A stretch of 14,498 bases of DNA from Janthinobacterium sp. GTDB taxonomy: Bacteria > Pseudomonadota > Gammaproteobacteria > Burkholderiales > Burkholderiaceae_D. The position numbers and the translations under genes are program-made. The notes beneath the pieces were generated by a model, which searched no databases, was not told the origin of the DNA, and was given only the letters and a program-made list of their open reading frames with translations. Numbering within the stretch: position 1 is the first letter of the stretch; the number at the start of each line of letters is the position of its first letter. The stretch is taken from NCBI GenBank assembly GCA_003482555.1, contig DMYQ01000350.1, forward strand, positions 1 to 14,498, written 5' to 3'. Shown in pieces: positions 1-6,828 of this stretch.

Positions 1-52
1 AGATCTACACTATCCTCTTCGTCGGCAGCGTCAGATGTGTACTAAGAGACAG
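1..52 (+). other. Illumina Nextera i5 adapter remnant (non-genomic)
   Basis: Positions 1-10 match the end of the P5 sequence. 11-18 (TATCCTCT) match the Nextera i5 index 503. 19-32 match the Nextera read-1 linker, and 33-52 match the 19-bp Tn5 mosaic end with one extra C at 42. The order is exactly that of a Nextera library molecule, so this is untrimmed adapter at a contig end, not biology. The one-base insertion may be why trimming missed it. Genomic sequence starts at about 53. Confidence 0.97.
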
Positions 53-75
53 TGCAAAACCCATCTGCCAAGCAC

Positions 76-185
76 GAAAACCGACAATGCGAGACCTGAC
101 CCCATTGTTTCCAGTAAGAAAACCGACAAGGCAAGACCCGACCCCATTGTTGCAGACGAGGAAACCGGCGGACCTGACTGTGTTG
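76..185. repeat. Degenerate ~42-bp tandem repeat, two copies plus a decayed third
   Basis: Copy 1 is 76-117 and copy 2 is 118-159. Both begin GAAAACCGACAA and share the core GACC(T/C)GACCCCATTGTT after ~20 bases; CCCATTGTT is identical in both. A shortened third copy, starting GAAACCGGCGGACCTGACTG, follows from 161. The copies differ at several places and there are no unique spacers between them. No ORF here looks real. It may be part of a dispersed intergenic repeat family, which would also explain why the assembly breaks here; that is inference. Confidence 0.7.
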
Positions 186-199
186 GGAGACATCTTGGG

Positions 200-228
200 T
201 TGACAGTCCGGGCAAGACGGATCATCAT
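200..228 (+). promoter_or_regulatory. Possible sigma-70 promoter for the binding protein/kinase pair
   Basis: A perfect -35 box TTGACA lies at 200-205. A 17-base spacer leads to a weak -10, CATCAT, at 223-228 (4 of 6 consensus bases). Transcription would start near 235, about 35 bases before the ATG at 270. I see no sigma-54 site in front of this gene, unlike the other transcription units here. Confidence 0.4.
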
Positions 229-269
229 CACTTGCAGGTTTTTAATGCCATTGGGAAATGGAGGCGAGG

Positions 270-1238
270 ATGAAAGCGCATGGATTGCTGCAGTGTACTG
301 TTTCCTGTGTCCTTAGCCTGGCGGCCTTGCTGTGCGCTCCCGCCGCGGCGGGCAAGGAAATCGTCTATATCAGCGCCAAGCTGGACTTGCCGTTCTGGAC
401 GACGCTGGGCAAGGGCGCGGCCTCGGTGTTTGTCGCGAGCGGTTATACGTATCGCGAAGTCGACAGCGCCCTCAGCGCTCAGACCCAGTTGCAAAATGCC
501 CAGGACGCCATTCGGCGCGGCGTGGCCGGCATCGTCATTTCACCAATAGATAGTCAAACGGCGCCCCAGGTGCTGGAATTGGCGCGCGTGGCCGGCATTC
601 CCGTGGTCATCGCCGACGTCGGCACCAATGGCGGTCAGTACGTTTCCTACGTTAAATCAGATAATTATCGGGGCGCCTACGATGTGGGCACGGCTCTCGC
701 CCTTGTGCTCAAGGAAAGGGGTTGGCAGGGCGATCCTTTTGCCATGGTGACCATTTCCCTGGCGCGCAAGAACGGACAAGATCGCAGCAACGGTTTTCGC
801 GACGCGATGAAGGACGCCGGCATCGCGCGCGAAGCGGGCTTGCGCCAGATGCAGACTTATTCGTCCGAGGAAACCGCCGGCTTCGTCAAGGATATCCTGG
901 CCAAGGCGCCCGATGTGCGCAGCATCTTTGTCGAAACCGATCAGCCGACGATGGGCGCCTTGCAGGCGCTCAAGGGCGACAGGAAGCAGGTGCTGGTCGG
1001 CTCATTCGACGCCATGCCCGAGGTGGCGGAATTATTGAAGACCGGCCCGCTGGTGGCGGTCGGCATGCAGCAACCTTATCTGATGGGCGTGAAGGCGGCC
1101 GAAGCCCTGCTCGCCAGCTTGCGGGGCCAGCTTCCTGCGAAGCAAATCATGGTGCCGATCCTGGTGGCGACGAAAAAGAACATCATTTCGTTGATGCCGA
1201 CCGCAAACAAGACGGTGTTTGGCATTGACGCGAAATAG
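270..1238 (+). CDS. Periplasmic sugar-type substrate-binding protein, probable partner of the adjacent kinase
   Basis: A 322-residue secreted protein. It has a signal peptide (hydrophobic core near residues 12-22, then APAAAG), followed by a type I periplasmic binding fold of the Peripla_BP_4 (ribose/LacI-like) family. Fold landmarks are KLDLPFW near the first strand, the QNAQDAIRRGVAGIVISPIDS segment with two short motifs around residues 75-95, and GIPVVIADVG. The ATG at 270 is preferred over one at 258 because GGAGG at 260-264 sits five bases before it. No permease or ATPase gene is nearby. Instead a histidine kinase begins 36 bases downstream on the same strand, an arrangement like TorT/TorS or LuxP/LuxQ, where a binding protein presents the ligand to a kinase. 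The ligand is unknown; a sensory role is inferred from context. It could also be a stray transporter component. Confidence 0.85.
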   Translation: MKAHGLLQCTVSCVLSLAALLCAPAAAGKEIVYISAKLDLPFWTTLGKGAASVFVASGYTYREVDSALSAQTQLQNAQDAIRRGVAGIVISPIDSQTAPQVLELARVAGIPVVIADVGTNGGQYVSYVKSDNYRGAYDVGTALALVLKERGWQGDPFAMVTISLARKNGQDRSNGFRDAMKDAGIAREAGLRQMQTYSSEETAGFVKDILAKAPDVRSIFVETDQPTMGALQALKGDRKQVLVGSFDAMPEVAELLKTGPLVAVGMQQPYLMGVKAAEALLASLRGQLPAKQIMVPILVATKKNIISLMPTANKTVFGIDAK

Positions 1239-1274
1239 ACGCCGCGCCCGGTTCGCGCCTTCAGGGAGTCCGGC

Positions 1275-2927
1275 ATGCGCTTGCTGAAGCTGAAAATCGG
1301 TCAGCGGCTCGCTTTCGGCTATGGCTTTGTCATTTTGCTGCTGATCGGCACGACCCTGGTCGGGATCGGCAAGCTGGGCAGCTTGAGCGAAACGACCAAC
1401 GATGCGCTCAAGGACAAGTATCCGAATACGCAAATGGTCAATGAACTGATCGTCGAGCTGGGATCGCTGTCGCTTGCCATGCGCAACACGCTGATCGTGA
1501 CCGAGCCGGAGCAAGTCGAGCGCCAGATCGGCGACATCGGCAAGGCCAGGCGCAAGATGGCGGACTTGATCGAAGGCTTGAACCGGCGCGTGCGCGATGC
1601 CAGGGGCAAGGAAATCCTGCGCCAGATCGGCATCATCGGGTCGACATATACCGTGAACCAGGAAGAATTCATCGAACTGCTGGAGCAGCACCGCATGGGC
1701 GAGGCAAAGAATTTGCTGCAGGTGGACTTGAGTCCGTATCAAAACGATTATTTCCTGGCGCTCGATCAATTGCGCCGTCACGAGAGCGCCCTGATGGATC
1801 AGGCCAGCGACACTATCGCGCAATCCTACCGGACGGCGCGCAAGGTGATGCTGGTGCTGACCGCCTTCGCCGCCCTGCTTAGCATCGGCATCACCTTTTA
1901 TATCACCCGCTCGCTTTTGCGCCAATTGGGCGGCGAGCCGGACTACGCCACCGACATCGCGCGCAAGATCGCCGCCGGCGACCTGGTGTCCGATATCGTG
2001 CTGCACGCCAAGGATCACGCCAGCCTCCTGTTCGTGATGAAGACGATGCGCGACCGTCTGGTCGAGCGCAGCGGCGCCTTGCACGAGGCAAACACCGAAC
2101 TCGAGCAAACGATCAAGTCCTTGCTGCGCGCCAAGGACGAACTGGTGCGCAGCGAAAAGCTGGCCGCCTTGGGCGCCCTGGTGGCTGGCATTGCCCATGA
2201 ACTCAACACGCCCATCGGCAACAGTCTGCTGGCCGCCAGTTCCCTGATCGATCACACGCAGGCGTTTGCGCTCGACTGCGCCACCGGGGTGCGCCGCGCC
2301 GCGCTGCGCGAACATATCGCCGAGGTCGAATACGCGGGGGAAATCGTGTTGCGCAATCTGCGCCGGGCCATCGACCTGGTGGCCAGCTTCAAGCAAGTCG
2401 CCGTCGATCGCGCCAGCATGCAGGGACGCCGGTTTTGCCTGAACGATGTCGTCGCCGAAATCGTCTTGACCTTGTGGCCGACCCTCAAGAAAACAGGCGT
2501 GCACATCACCCAGGCGATCCCGGCGGAGATCGTGATGCACAGTTATCCCGGCCCGCTGGGGCAAGTGTTGACGAACCTCATCAACAACGCGGTGCTGCAC
2601 GGTTTCGACGGGCGCGCCGAAGGACACATCCACATCGCGGCAAAAGCCCTGGCCGATGACTGGGTCGAATTGTCGGTGCGCGACGACGGCGCCGGCATCG
2701 CGCCCGCCAGCCTGAAGCGCATCTACGATCCCTTTTACACCACCAAGCTGGGCCGGGGCGGCTCCGGACTGGGCTTGAACATTGTCTATAATATGGTGCA
2801 TGGTTTGCTGGGCGGAAGCATCGAGGTCGAGTCCGCGCTGGAACGCGGCACTTGCTTCACCTTGAGTTTGCCGGCCACGGTGAGCGCACAGTCCGGCGTA
2901 CTCGGCGCGATCGAGTCGAACGCTTGA
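1275..2927 (+). CDS. Membrane sensor histidine kinase with 4-helix-bundle periplasmic domain and HAMP
   Basis: 550 residues. TM1 is at about residues 12-32. A helical periplasmic domain of about 160 residues follows (four-helix-bundle, MCP/TorS-like in character). TM2 is about 191-210, then HAMP (~211-265) and a coiled-coil linker. The HisKA box reads GIAHELNTP with phospho-acceptor H308. The ATPase part shows an N-box (NLINNAVLHGF, 434-444), DDGAGI (470-475), DPFYTTK (485-491) and GSGLGL (496-501), so all catalytic boxes are intact. There is no receiver or Hpt domain. AGGGAG at 1262-1267 supports the start. It follows the periplasmic binding protein by 36 bases and is probably co-transcribed. 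No response regulator is in the window, so the output is unseen. It may control the PQQ genes downstream, by analogy with ErcS or PedS2, but sequence alone does not prove this. Confidence 0.92.
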   Translation: MRLLKLKIGQRLAFGYGFVILLLIGTTLVGIGKLGSLSETTNDALKDKYPNTQMVNELIVELGSLSLAMRNTLIVTEPEQVERQIGDIGKARRKMADLIEGLNRRVRDARGKEILRQIGIIGSTYTVNQEEFIELLEQHRMGEAKNLLQVDLSPYQNDYFLALDQLRRHESALMDQASDTIAQSYRTARKVMLVLTAFAALLSIGITFYITRSLLRQLGGEPDYATDIARKIAAGDLVSDIVLHAKDHASLLFVMKTMRDRLVERSGALHEANTELEQTIKSLLRAKDELVRSEKLAALGALVAGIAHELNTPIGNSLLAASSLIDHTQAFALDCATGVRRAALREHIAEVEYAGEIVLRNLRRAIDLVASFKQVAVDRASMQGRRFCLNDVVAEIVLTLWPTLKKTGVHITQAIPAEIVMHSYPGPLGQVLTNLINNAVLHGFDGRAEGHIHIAAKALADDWVELSVRDDGAGIAPASLKRIYDPFYTTKLGRGGSGLGLNIVYNMVHGLLGGSIEVESALERGTCFTLSLPATVSAQSGVLGAIESNA

Positions 2928-3012
2928 GAGCCGCTGTTGCGGCGCCGGACAAGGATGTGACAGCTGCTCCAATTTGACGCAGCAAGCGGCGCCCGTGCAG
3001 GCGTGGATGACA

Positions 3013-3028
3013 TGGCATGGCAATTGCT
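3013..3028 (+). promoter_or_regulatory. Sigma-54 (-24/-12) promoter of the cytochrome c/binding protein/receptor operon
   Basis: TGGCATGGCAATTGCT matches the RpoN consensus TGGCAYRNNNNTTGCW at every defined position, with the correct GG-to-GC spacing. Transcription would start near 3039. AGGAG at 3057-3061 and the ATG at 3067 follow. It lies in the 139-bp gap after the kinase gene. Dyads upstream (for example GCTGC at 2963-2967 and GCAGC at 2979-2983) could be activator sites, but I cannot support that further. Confidence 0.85.
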
Positions 3029-3066
3029 CTTATCTGTTTATTCCATTAAAACAGCCAGGAGACATC

Positions 3067-3540
3067 ATGAAACATCCCGTACGCCTCATCGCCAGCGCCG
3101 TCCTCGTCGCCGCCACCGCCTTCACTTCCCTGTTGGCCCATTCCCACGGCAATGTGACGCCGCAGGCGGTCGATACCACCGGCTTGGCGTCGCTGGGCGA
3201 AAAGTGGCTCGATCAAAATCCTTACCGCAACAATAAGCTGGCCTTGAAGATAGGCACCTCGGCTTTCAACCAGAACTGCGCCCGCTGTCATGGCCTGGAA
3301 GCGATTTCGGGCGGCATCGCCCCCGATCTGCGCAAGCTCGATCGCGATTGCTTCGACATCAAGAATGACACCAAGAAGCAAGCCTGTTACAAGGAAAACG
3401 ACGCGTATTTCTTGACCAGCATCCGGCACGGCAAGGTGCGCAATGGCGCCGTCTACATGCCGCCGTTCGAGGGCGTTTTCAACCAGGAAGCCATGTGGGC
3501 CATCAAGGCTTATCTGGAAACCCGCCGCGACCCGAACTGA
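3067..3540 (+). CDS. pedF: Cytochrome c550 of the PedF family, electron acceptor of PQQ alcohol dehydrogenase
   Basis: A 157-residue secreted monohaem cytochrome c. The signal peptide spans residues 1 to about 25. The haem-binding motif CARCH is at 71-75, and M131 in YMPPF is the likely distal ligand. The pattern NQNCARCHGLEAISGG...APDLR, with the C-terminal MPPFEGVFNQEAMWAIKAYL stretch, is what I recognise as cytochrome c-550 PedF. This protein takes electrons from quinoprotein alcohol dehydrogenase in the periplasm and hands them to the terminal oxidase. Two further cysteines, C95 and C107, flank a lysine-rich insert and may form a disulfide. An in-frame upstream start at 2974 is rejected: it lies before the predicted transcription start, and AGGAG plus a signal peptide mark 3067. 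It leads a three-gene set running to 6778. Confidence 0.92.
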   Translation: MKHPVRLIASAVLVAATAFTSLLAHSHGNVTPQAVDTTGLASLGEKWLDQNPYRNNKLALKIGTSAFNQNCARCHGLEAISGGIAPDLRKLDRDCFDIKNDTKKQACYKENDAYFLTSIRHGKVRNGAVYMPPFEGVFNQEAMWAIKAYLETRRDPN

Positions 3541-3584
3541 ACGCCCGCCGCCAGCTCCAGCCCTTGATTTGAAAGTTCGCCGCC

Positions 3585-4412
3585 ATGTCTAAAAATCATT
3601 TCCGCCGCGCCGCTTCCGGCCTGGCGCTTGCCGCCCTGATGTTGTGCTCGCCAGCCCGCGCCGACTGGCAGAAAATCCAGCAATCGGGCAGCCTCAAGGT
3701 TGCCGTCTACAATGAGTTCGCGCCATTCTCGGACAAGGGGACCGGCATCGACATCGACCTGGCCCAGGCGCTGTCCGCCAAGCTGGGCTTGAAACTGAGC
3801 CTGCTTCCCTTTCCCGCCGGCGAAAGCCTGGGCGACGATTTGCGCAATATGGTGTGGAAGGGCCACTATATGGGCTATGGGCCGGCCGACGTGATGCTGC
3901 ATGTGCCGGTCGACAAGCAACTGCTGGCCGAGAATGACAAGGTACAGATCTTTGCGCCATATTATGTGGAAACCGTGCGTCTGGTACGCAGCGCGCGCGC
4001 CATTCCCGCTTTCAATGGCCTCGATTCCCTGGCCGGCAAGCAAATCGGCGCGGAAAAGGTGTCGATCGCCGCCATGCTGATATTGGGCGAGGAAGACGGT
4101 AAATTCCGCGACAATGTGCGCATTTTCCCGACGGCGGCCGCAGCGCTCGAGAAGCTCAAGGGCGGTTCCCTGGATGCCGTGCTGGCGAACCGTTCCGAGA
4201 TCGAATCGGTGCTGAAAAGCGATCCCGCCTTCCCGCTGGAAGAAGTGGCGTTCGCGCGCTTGCCGCAGGCCGGCTGGGTGGTCGGCATGGCGGTGCGCAA
4301 GGATGAGCTGGAACTTGCCCGGTTGTTGCAGGCGGCCATGAACGAAATGCGCGCCAGCGGCGAACTGAAGGCGATTTTCGCCAAGTACGGCGTGCAAGCT
4401 GGCACGCCGTGA
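3585..4412 (+). CDS. Quinoprotein-dehydrogenase-associated periplasmic binding protein (PedG/XoxJ-like)
   Basis: 275 residues with a signal peptide ending near PARA (residue ~26). The rest is a type II periplasmic binding fold of the amino-acid (SBP_bac_3) kind: SGSLKVAVYNEFAPFSD, then GIDIDLAQALSAKLG. The stretch NMVWKGHYMGYG followed by PADVMLHVPVDK is characteristic of the subfamily that sits beside PQQ dehydrogenases and their cytochrome (PedG, XoxJ, MxaJ). XoxJ/MxaJ proteins are thought to help mature or activate the dehydrogenase rather than transport a solute. No permease or ATPase is nearby, which fits that view. The Shine-Dalgarno is weak (GAAAG at 3571-3575). It lies 44 bases after the cytochrome gene, and its stop overlaps the next gene's start. 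Confidence 0.9.
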   Translation: MSKNHFRRAASGLALAALMLCSPARADWQKIQQSGSLKVAVYNEFAPFSDKGTGIDIDLAQALSAKLGLKLSLLPFPAGESLGDDLRNMVWKGHYMGYGPADVMLHVPVDKQLLAENDKVQIFAPYYVETVRLVRSARAIPAFNGLDSLAGKQIGAEKVSIAAMLILGEEDGKFRDNVRIFPTAAAALEKLKGGSLDAVLANRSEIESVLKSDPAFPLEEVAFARLPQAGWVVGMAVRKDELELARLLQAAMNEMRASGELKAIFAKYGVQAGTP

Positions 4413-6778
4413 AGCGCTGGCGCTGGCGACACCGCGCCGGCGCCACCCTGCTGGGCGCGCTGGCCGCTTCGGCGGGCTGCGCTGCCCAAGCCCAGGTGGC
4501 GCGCCCGGATGCGATGCTGACGGTGGAAGTGGTGGGCGTGTTGCCGCAGGCGGGCCCCGGCGTGGCCCGCGACGCCTTGCCCTATGCCGTGCAAACGGCG
4601 ACCAGCGAGGCCATCCGCGCGAGCCAGAGCGACAATTTGAGCGACTTCATGGCGCGCAATTTGAGCGGCGTCAACGTGAACGACATTTCCGGCAGCCCCT
4701 TCCAGAGCGACATCACCTTCCGCGGTTTTCGCGCCTCGCCCGTGTTGGGTACGGCGCAAGGCATGTCGGTGTATCTGGACGGCGTGCGCGTGAACGAACC
4801 CTTCGGCGACGTGGTGAATTGGGACATGCTGCCGGAAGCGGCGATCGCGAATATCCTGCTGGTGCCCGGTTCGAATCCCCTGTACGGCTTGAACACCTTG
4901 GGCGGCGCGCTGGCCTTGAACACCAAGTCGGGCTTGAGTGATCCCGGCCTGGACGGCGGCCTGAGCTACGGTAGCGGCGGCCAGCGCCGCGCCGACTTCG
5001 CCTACGGCGTCAATCGGGACGAGCATTGGCATGCGCTGATCGCCGCCACCCTGTTCGACGACAAGGGCTGGCGCGCGCATTCGGCCGGCCACCTGGCGAA
5101 TTTCTTCTTGAAGGCTGGCCACACCGAGGGCGCGCGCGCCTGGAGCGTGGCCCTGCTGGGCGGCGCCAGCCAATTGATAGGCAATGGTCTCCTGCCCAGC
5201 TACCGCCTGGACGGGACGGGCGTGCATGGCGGCCTGTACGAAGACGCGCCGCGCGCCGCTTACACGTATCCCGATGAAACGCGCAACCGGCTGCGCCAGG
5301 CCACCTTCAATTTCAGCGAGCGTCTGGCCGCAAACGCCGAACTGGCGCTGAACGCCTATGTGCGCAACAGCCGGCGCGACACCGTGAACGGCGACGTCAG
5401 CGATGCCTACGGCGAGTACCTGTCCGCCTGCGCCCGGGGTTTCGGCGCCGACGGCGCAGCGCGTGATCGGCAAGCCTGTGCGTTGACGCGGGCCGAGGGC
5501 GCCGCCCTCGACTCGGCCTCGCTCAACGCCACCAGCACGCGCCAGAACGGCGAGGGCTTGAGCGCCAACCTGAGCGCCACGCTGGGCCGGCATCAACTGG
5601 CCGGCGGCGCCAGCATCGACCGCGGCCGCGTCAGCTTCGCCCAGTACCAGCGGGCGGCCAGCTTTTCCGCCGACCGCGCCGTGCTGGCCGAGCCGGACGC
5701 CGAGCGCGTGGCATCGACGTCGGTGGACGGATCCGCGCGGGCGCTGGGCCTGTATCTGGCCGACACCTGGAGCGCGACGCCCGCCACCCACGTGACGGCG
5801 TCGGCGTGCCTGAACCGCGCCCGCGTCGGCAATACCCTGAGCGGCGACGCCGGCCCGCAGCCGCGCGAAACCTTCGACTACCAAAAGCTCAATCCCGCCC
5901 TCGGCCTTGCCCACAGGACGGAGGGCGGCTTGATCCTGTCCGCCAACGCCACGCAAAGCAACCGCGTGCCCAGCGTGATCGAACTCGGTTGCGCCGACCC
6001 GGCCCAGCCTTGCCGCTTGCCGGTCGGCCTGCAGGCGGATCCCTACCTCAAGCAGGTGGTGTCGCGCACCGTCGAGGCGGGCGTGCGCTGGCACGGCGCG
6101 CGCGGCGCCAGCGTGGCGGCGTCGCTGTACCGCACCGTGAACCGGGACGACATCCTGTTCCGTAGCGCCGGCTTGACCCAGCAGGGATATTTTTCGAATT
6201 TCGAGCGCACCAAACACCAGGGACTCGATCTGAACGCGACGCGCCGCTTCGGCGCCGTCGGCGCGCGCCTGAGCTACAGTTATCTGGACGCCGTCTACGA
6301 TGCCGACGGCCAATTGTTTTCCGGCGTGCGCAATGTCCAGGTCACGAGCGGCACCCGCATCGCCGGCTTGCCGCGCCACACGCTCAAGCTGGGCGCCGAT
6401 TGGCAGGCGACGCCGACCCTGACCCTGGGCGCGGAATGGCAAGCCGTCTCCGATTTGCTGACACAAGGCAATGAAGACGGCTTGGCCGCCGACCCGGTCG
6501 CGGGCCAGGCGCCGCGATACGCGGATTGGCGCATTCACGGCTACCTGCTACTGAACCTGCGCGCCACTTACCGCCCGGACGGACGCTGGGAAGCCTACGC
6601 CCACATCAACAACGTGGCCGACCGGCGCCACGCATCCTATGGCGCCGTGGGGAGCGACCTGTTCCCCAACGGCCAGTTGCAGCAGCCGCAAAACGGGGCC
6701 GTCGATGCCAACACGGCCCGCTTCGTGGCGCCCGGCGCGCCCCGTTCCGTGGCGTTCGGGCTGCGCTACCGGTTTTGA
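4409..6778 (+). CDS. TonB-dependent outer-membrane receptor coupled to the XoxJ-like gene, substrate unknown
   Basis: 789 residues. A basic N-terminus and signal peptide end near CAAQA (residue ~28). A TonB-box-like MLTVEVVG lies at about 36-43. The plug domain contains FRGFRASPVLG, YLDGVRVNEPFGDVVNWDM and VPGSNPLYGLNTLGGAL. A long beta-barrel ends in the expected terminal aromatic (RYRF). Two cysteine pairs (C341/C357 and C528/C535) probably form disulfides in surface loops. The start is a GTG whose last two bases are shared with the TGA of the preceding gene (GTGA), so translation is probably coupled. No other start fits the signal peptide. Cargo cannot be read from the sequence. Co-expression with a XoxJ-like protein and a lanthanide-type dehydrogenase makes a lanthanide chelate a reasonable guess; an iron siderophore remains possible. 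Confidence 0.88.
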   Translation: MKRWRWRHRAGATLLGALAASAGCAAQAQVARPDAMLTVEVVGVLPQAGPGVARDALPYAVQTATSEAIRASQSDNLSDFMARNLSGVNVNDISGSPFQSDITFRGFRASPVLGTAQGMSVYLDGVRVNEPFGDVVNWDMLPEAAIANILLVPGSNPLYGLNTLGGALALNTKSGLSDPGLDGGLSYGSGGQRRADFAYGVNRDEHWHALIAATLFDDKGWRAHSAGHLANFFLKAGHTEGARAWSVALLGGASQLIGNGLLPSYRLDGTGVHGGLYEDAPRAAYTYPDETRNRLRQATFNFSERLAANAELALNAYVRNSRRDTVNGDVSDAYGEYLSACARGFGADGAARDRQACALTRAEGAALDSASLNATSTRQNGEGLSANLSATLGRHQLAGGASIDRGRVSFAQYQRAASFSADRAVLAEPDAERVASTSVDGSARALGLYLADTWSATPATHVTASACLNRARVGNTLSGDAGPQPRETFDYQKLNPALGLAHRTEGGLILSANATQSNRVPSVIELGCADPAQPCRLPVGLQADPYLKQVVSRTVEAGVRWHGARGASVAASLYRTVNRDDILFRSAGLTQQGYFSNFERTKHQGLDLNATRRFGAVGARLSYSYLDAVYDADGQLFSGVRNVQVTSGTRIAGLPRHTLKLGADWQATPTLTLGAEWQAVSDLLTQGNEDGLAADPVAGQAPRYADWRIHGYLLLNLRATYRPDGRWEAYAHINNVADRRHASYGAVGSDLFPNGQLQQPQNGAVDANTARFVAPGAPRSVAFGLRYRF

Positions 6779-6785
6779 TGCGGTG

Positions 6786-6826
6786 CGGCGCTACACGCCG
6801 GCTCTCGATGCGGGCGTGAAGCGCCG
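6786..6826. terminator. Long inverted repeat between convergent genes, probable bidirectional terminator
   Basis: Arms 6786-6799 and 6813-6826 pair over 14 bases with one mismatch and a 13-base loop. It fills the 50-base gap between the receptor stop (6778) and the end of pqqU (6829). There is no clear U-tract on either side (only TTCT on the plus strand), so efficiency as an intrinsic terminator is uncertain. Confidence 0.55.
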
Positions 6827-6828
6827 TT

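Noticed and set aside
76..185. Possible CRISPR array
   Set aside because: The repeats are directly adjacent, differ from each other, and have no unique spacers between them.
35..316. 93-residue frame beginning in the first 40 bases
   Set aside because: Its start lies in the sequencing adapter and the rest runs through intergenic repeats.
1271..1284. Sigma-54-like CGGCATGCGCTTGC at the kinase start
   Set aside because: The spacing between the GG and GC elements is one base too short, the first base is wrong, and it overlaps the kinase start codon.
1032..3023. 663-residue open frame on the minus strand under the binding protein and kinase
   Set aside because: It is antisense to two well-recognised genes. 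Its composition (rich in Q, H, R, A, G) is typical of shadow frames in GC-rich DNA and no domain is recognisable.
3962..6538. 858-residue open frame on the minus strand under the TonB receptor
   Set aside because: It is antisense to a clear receptor and has low-complexity A/R/G/Q-rich content with no motif or signal.
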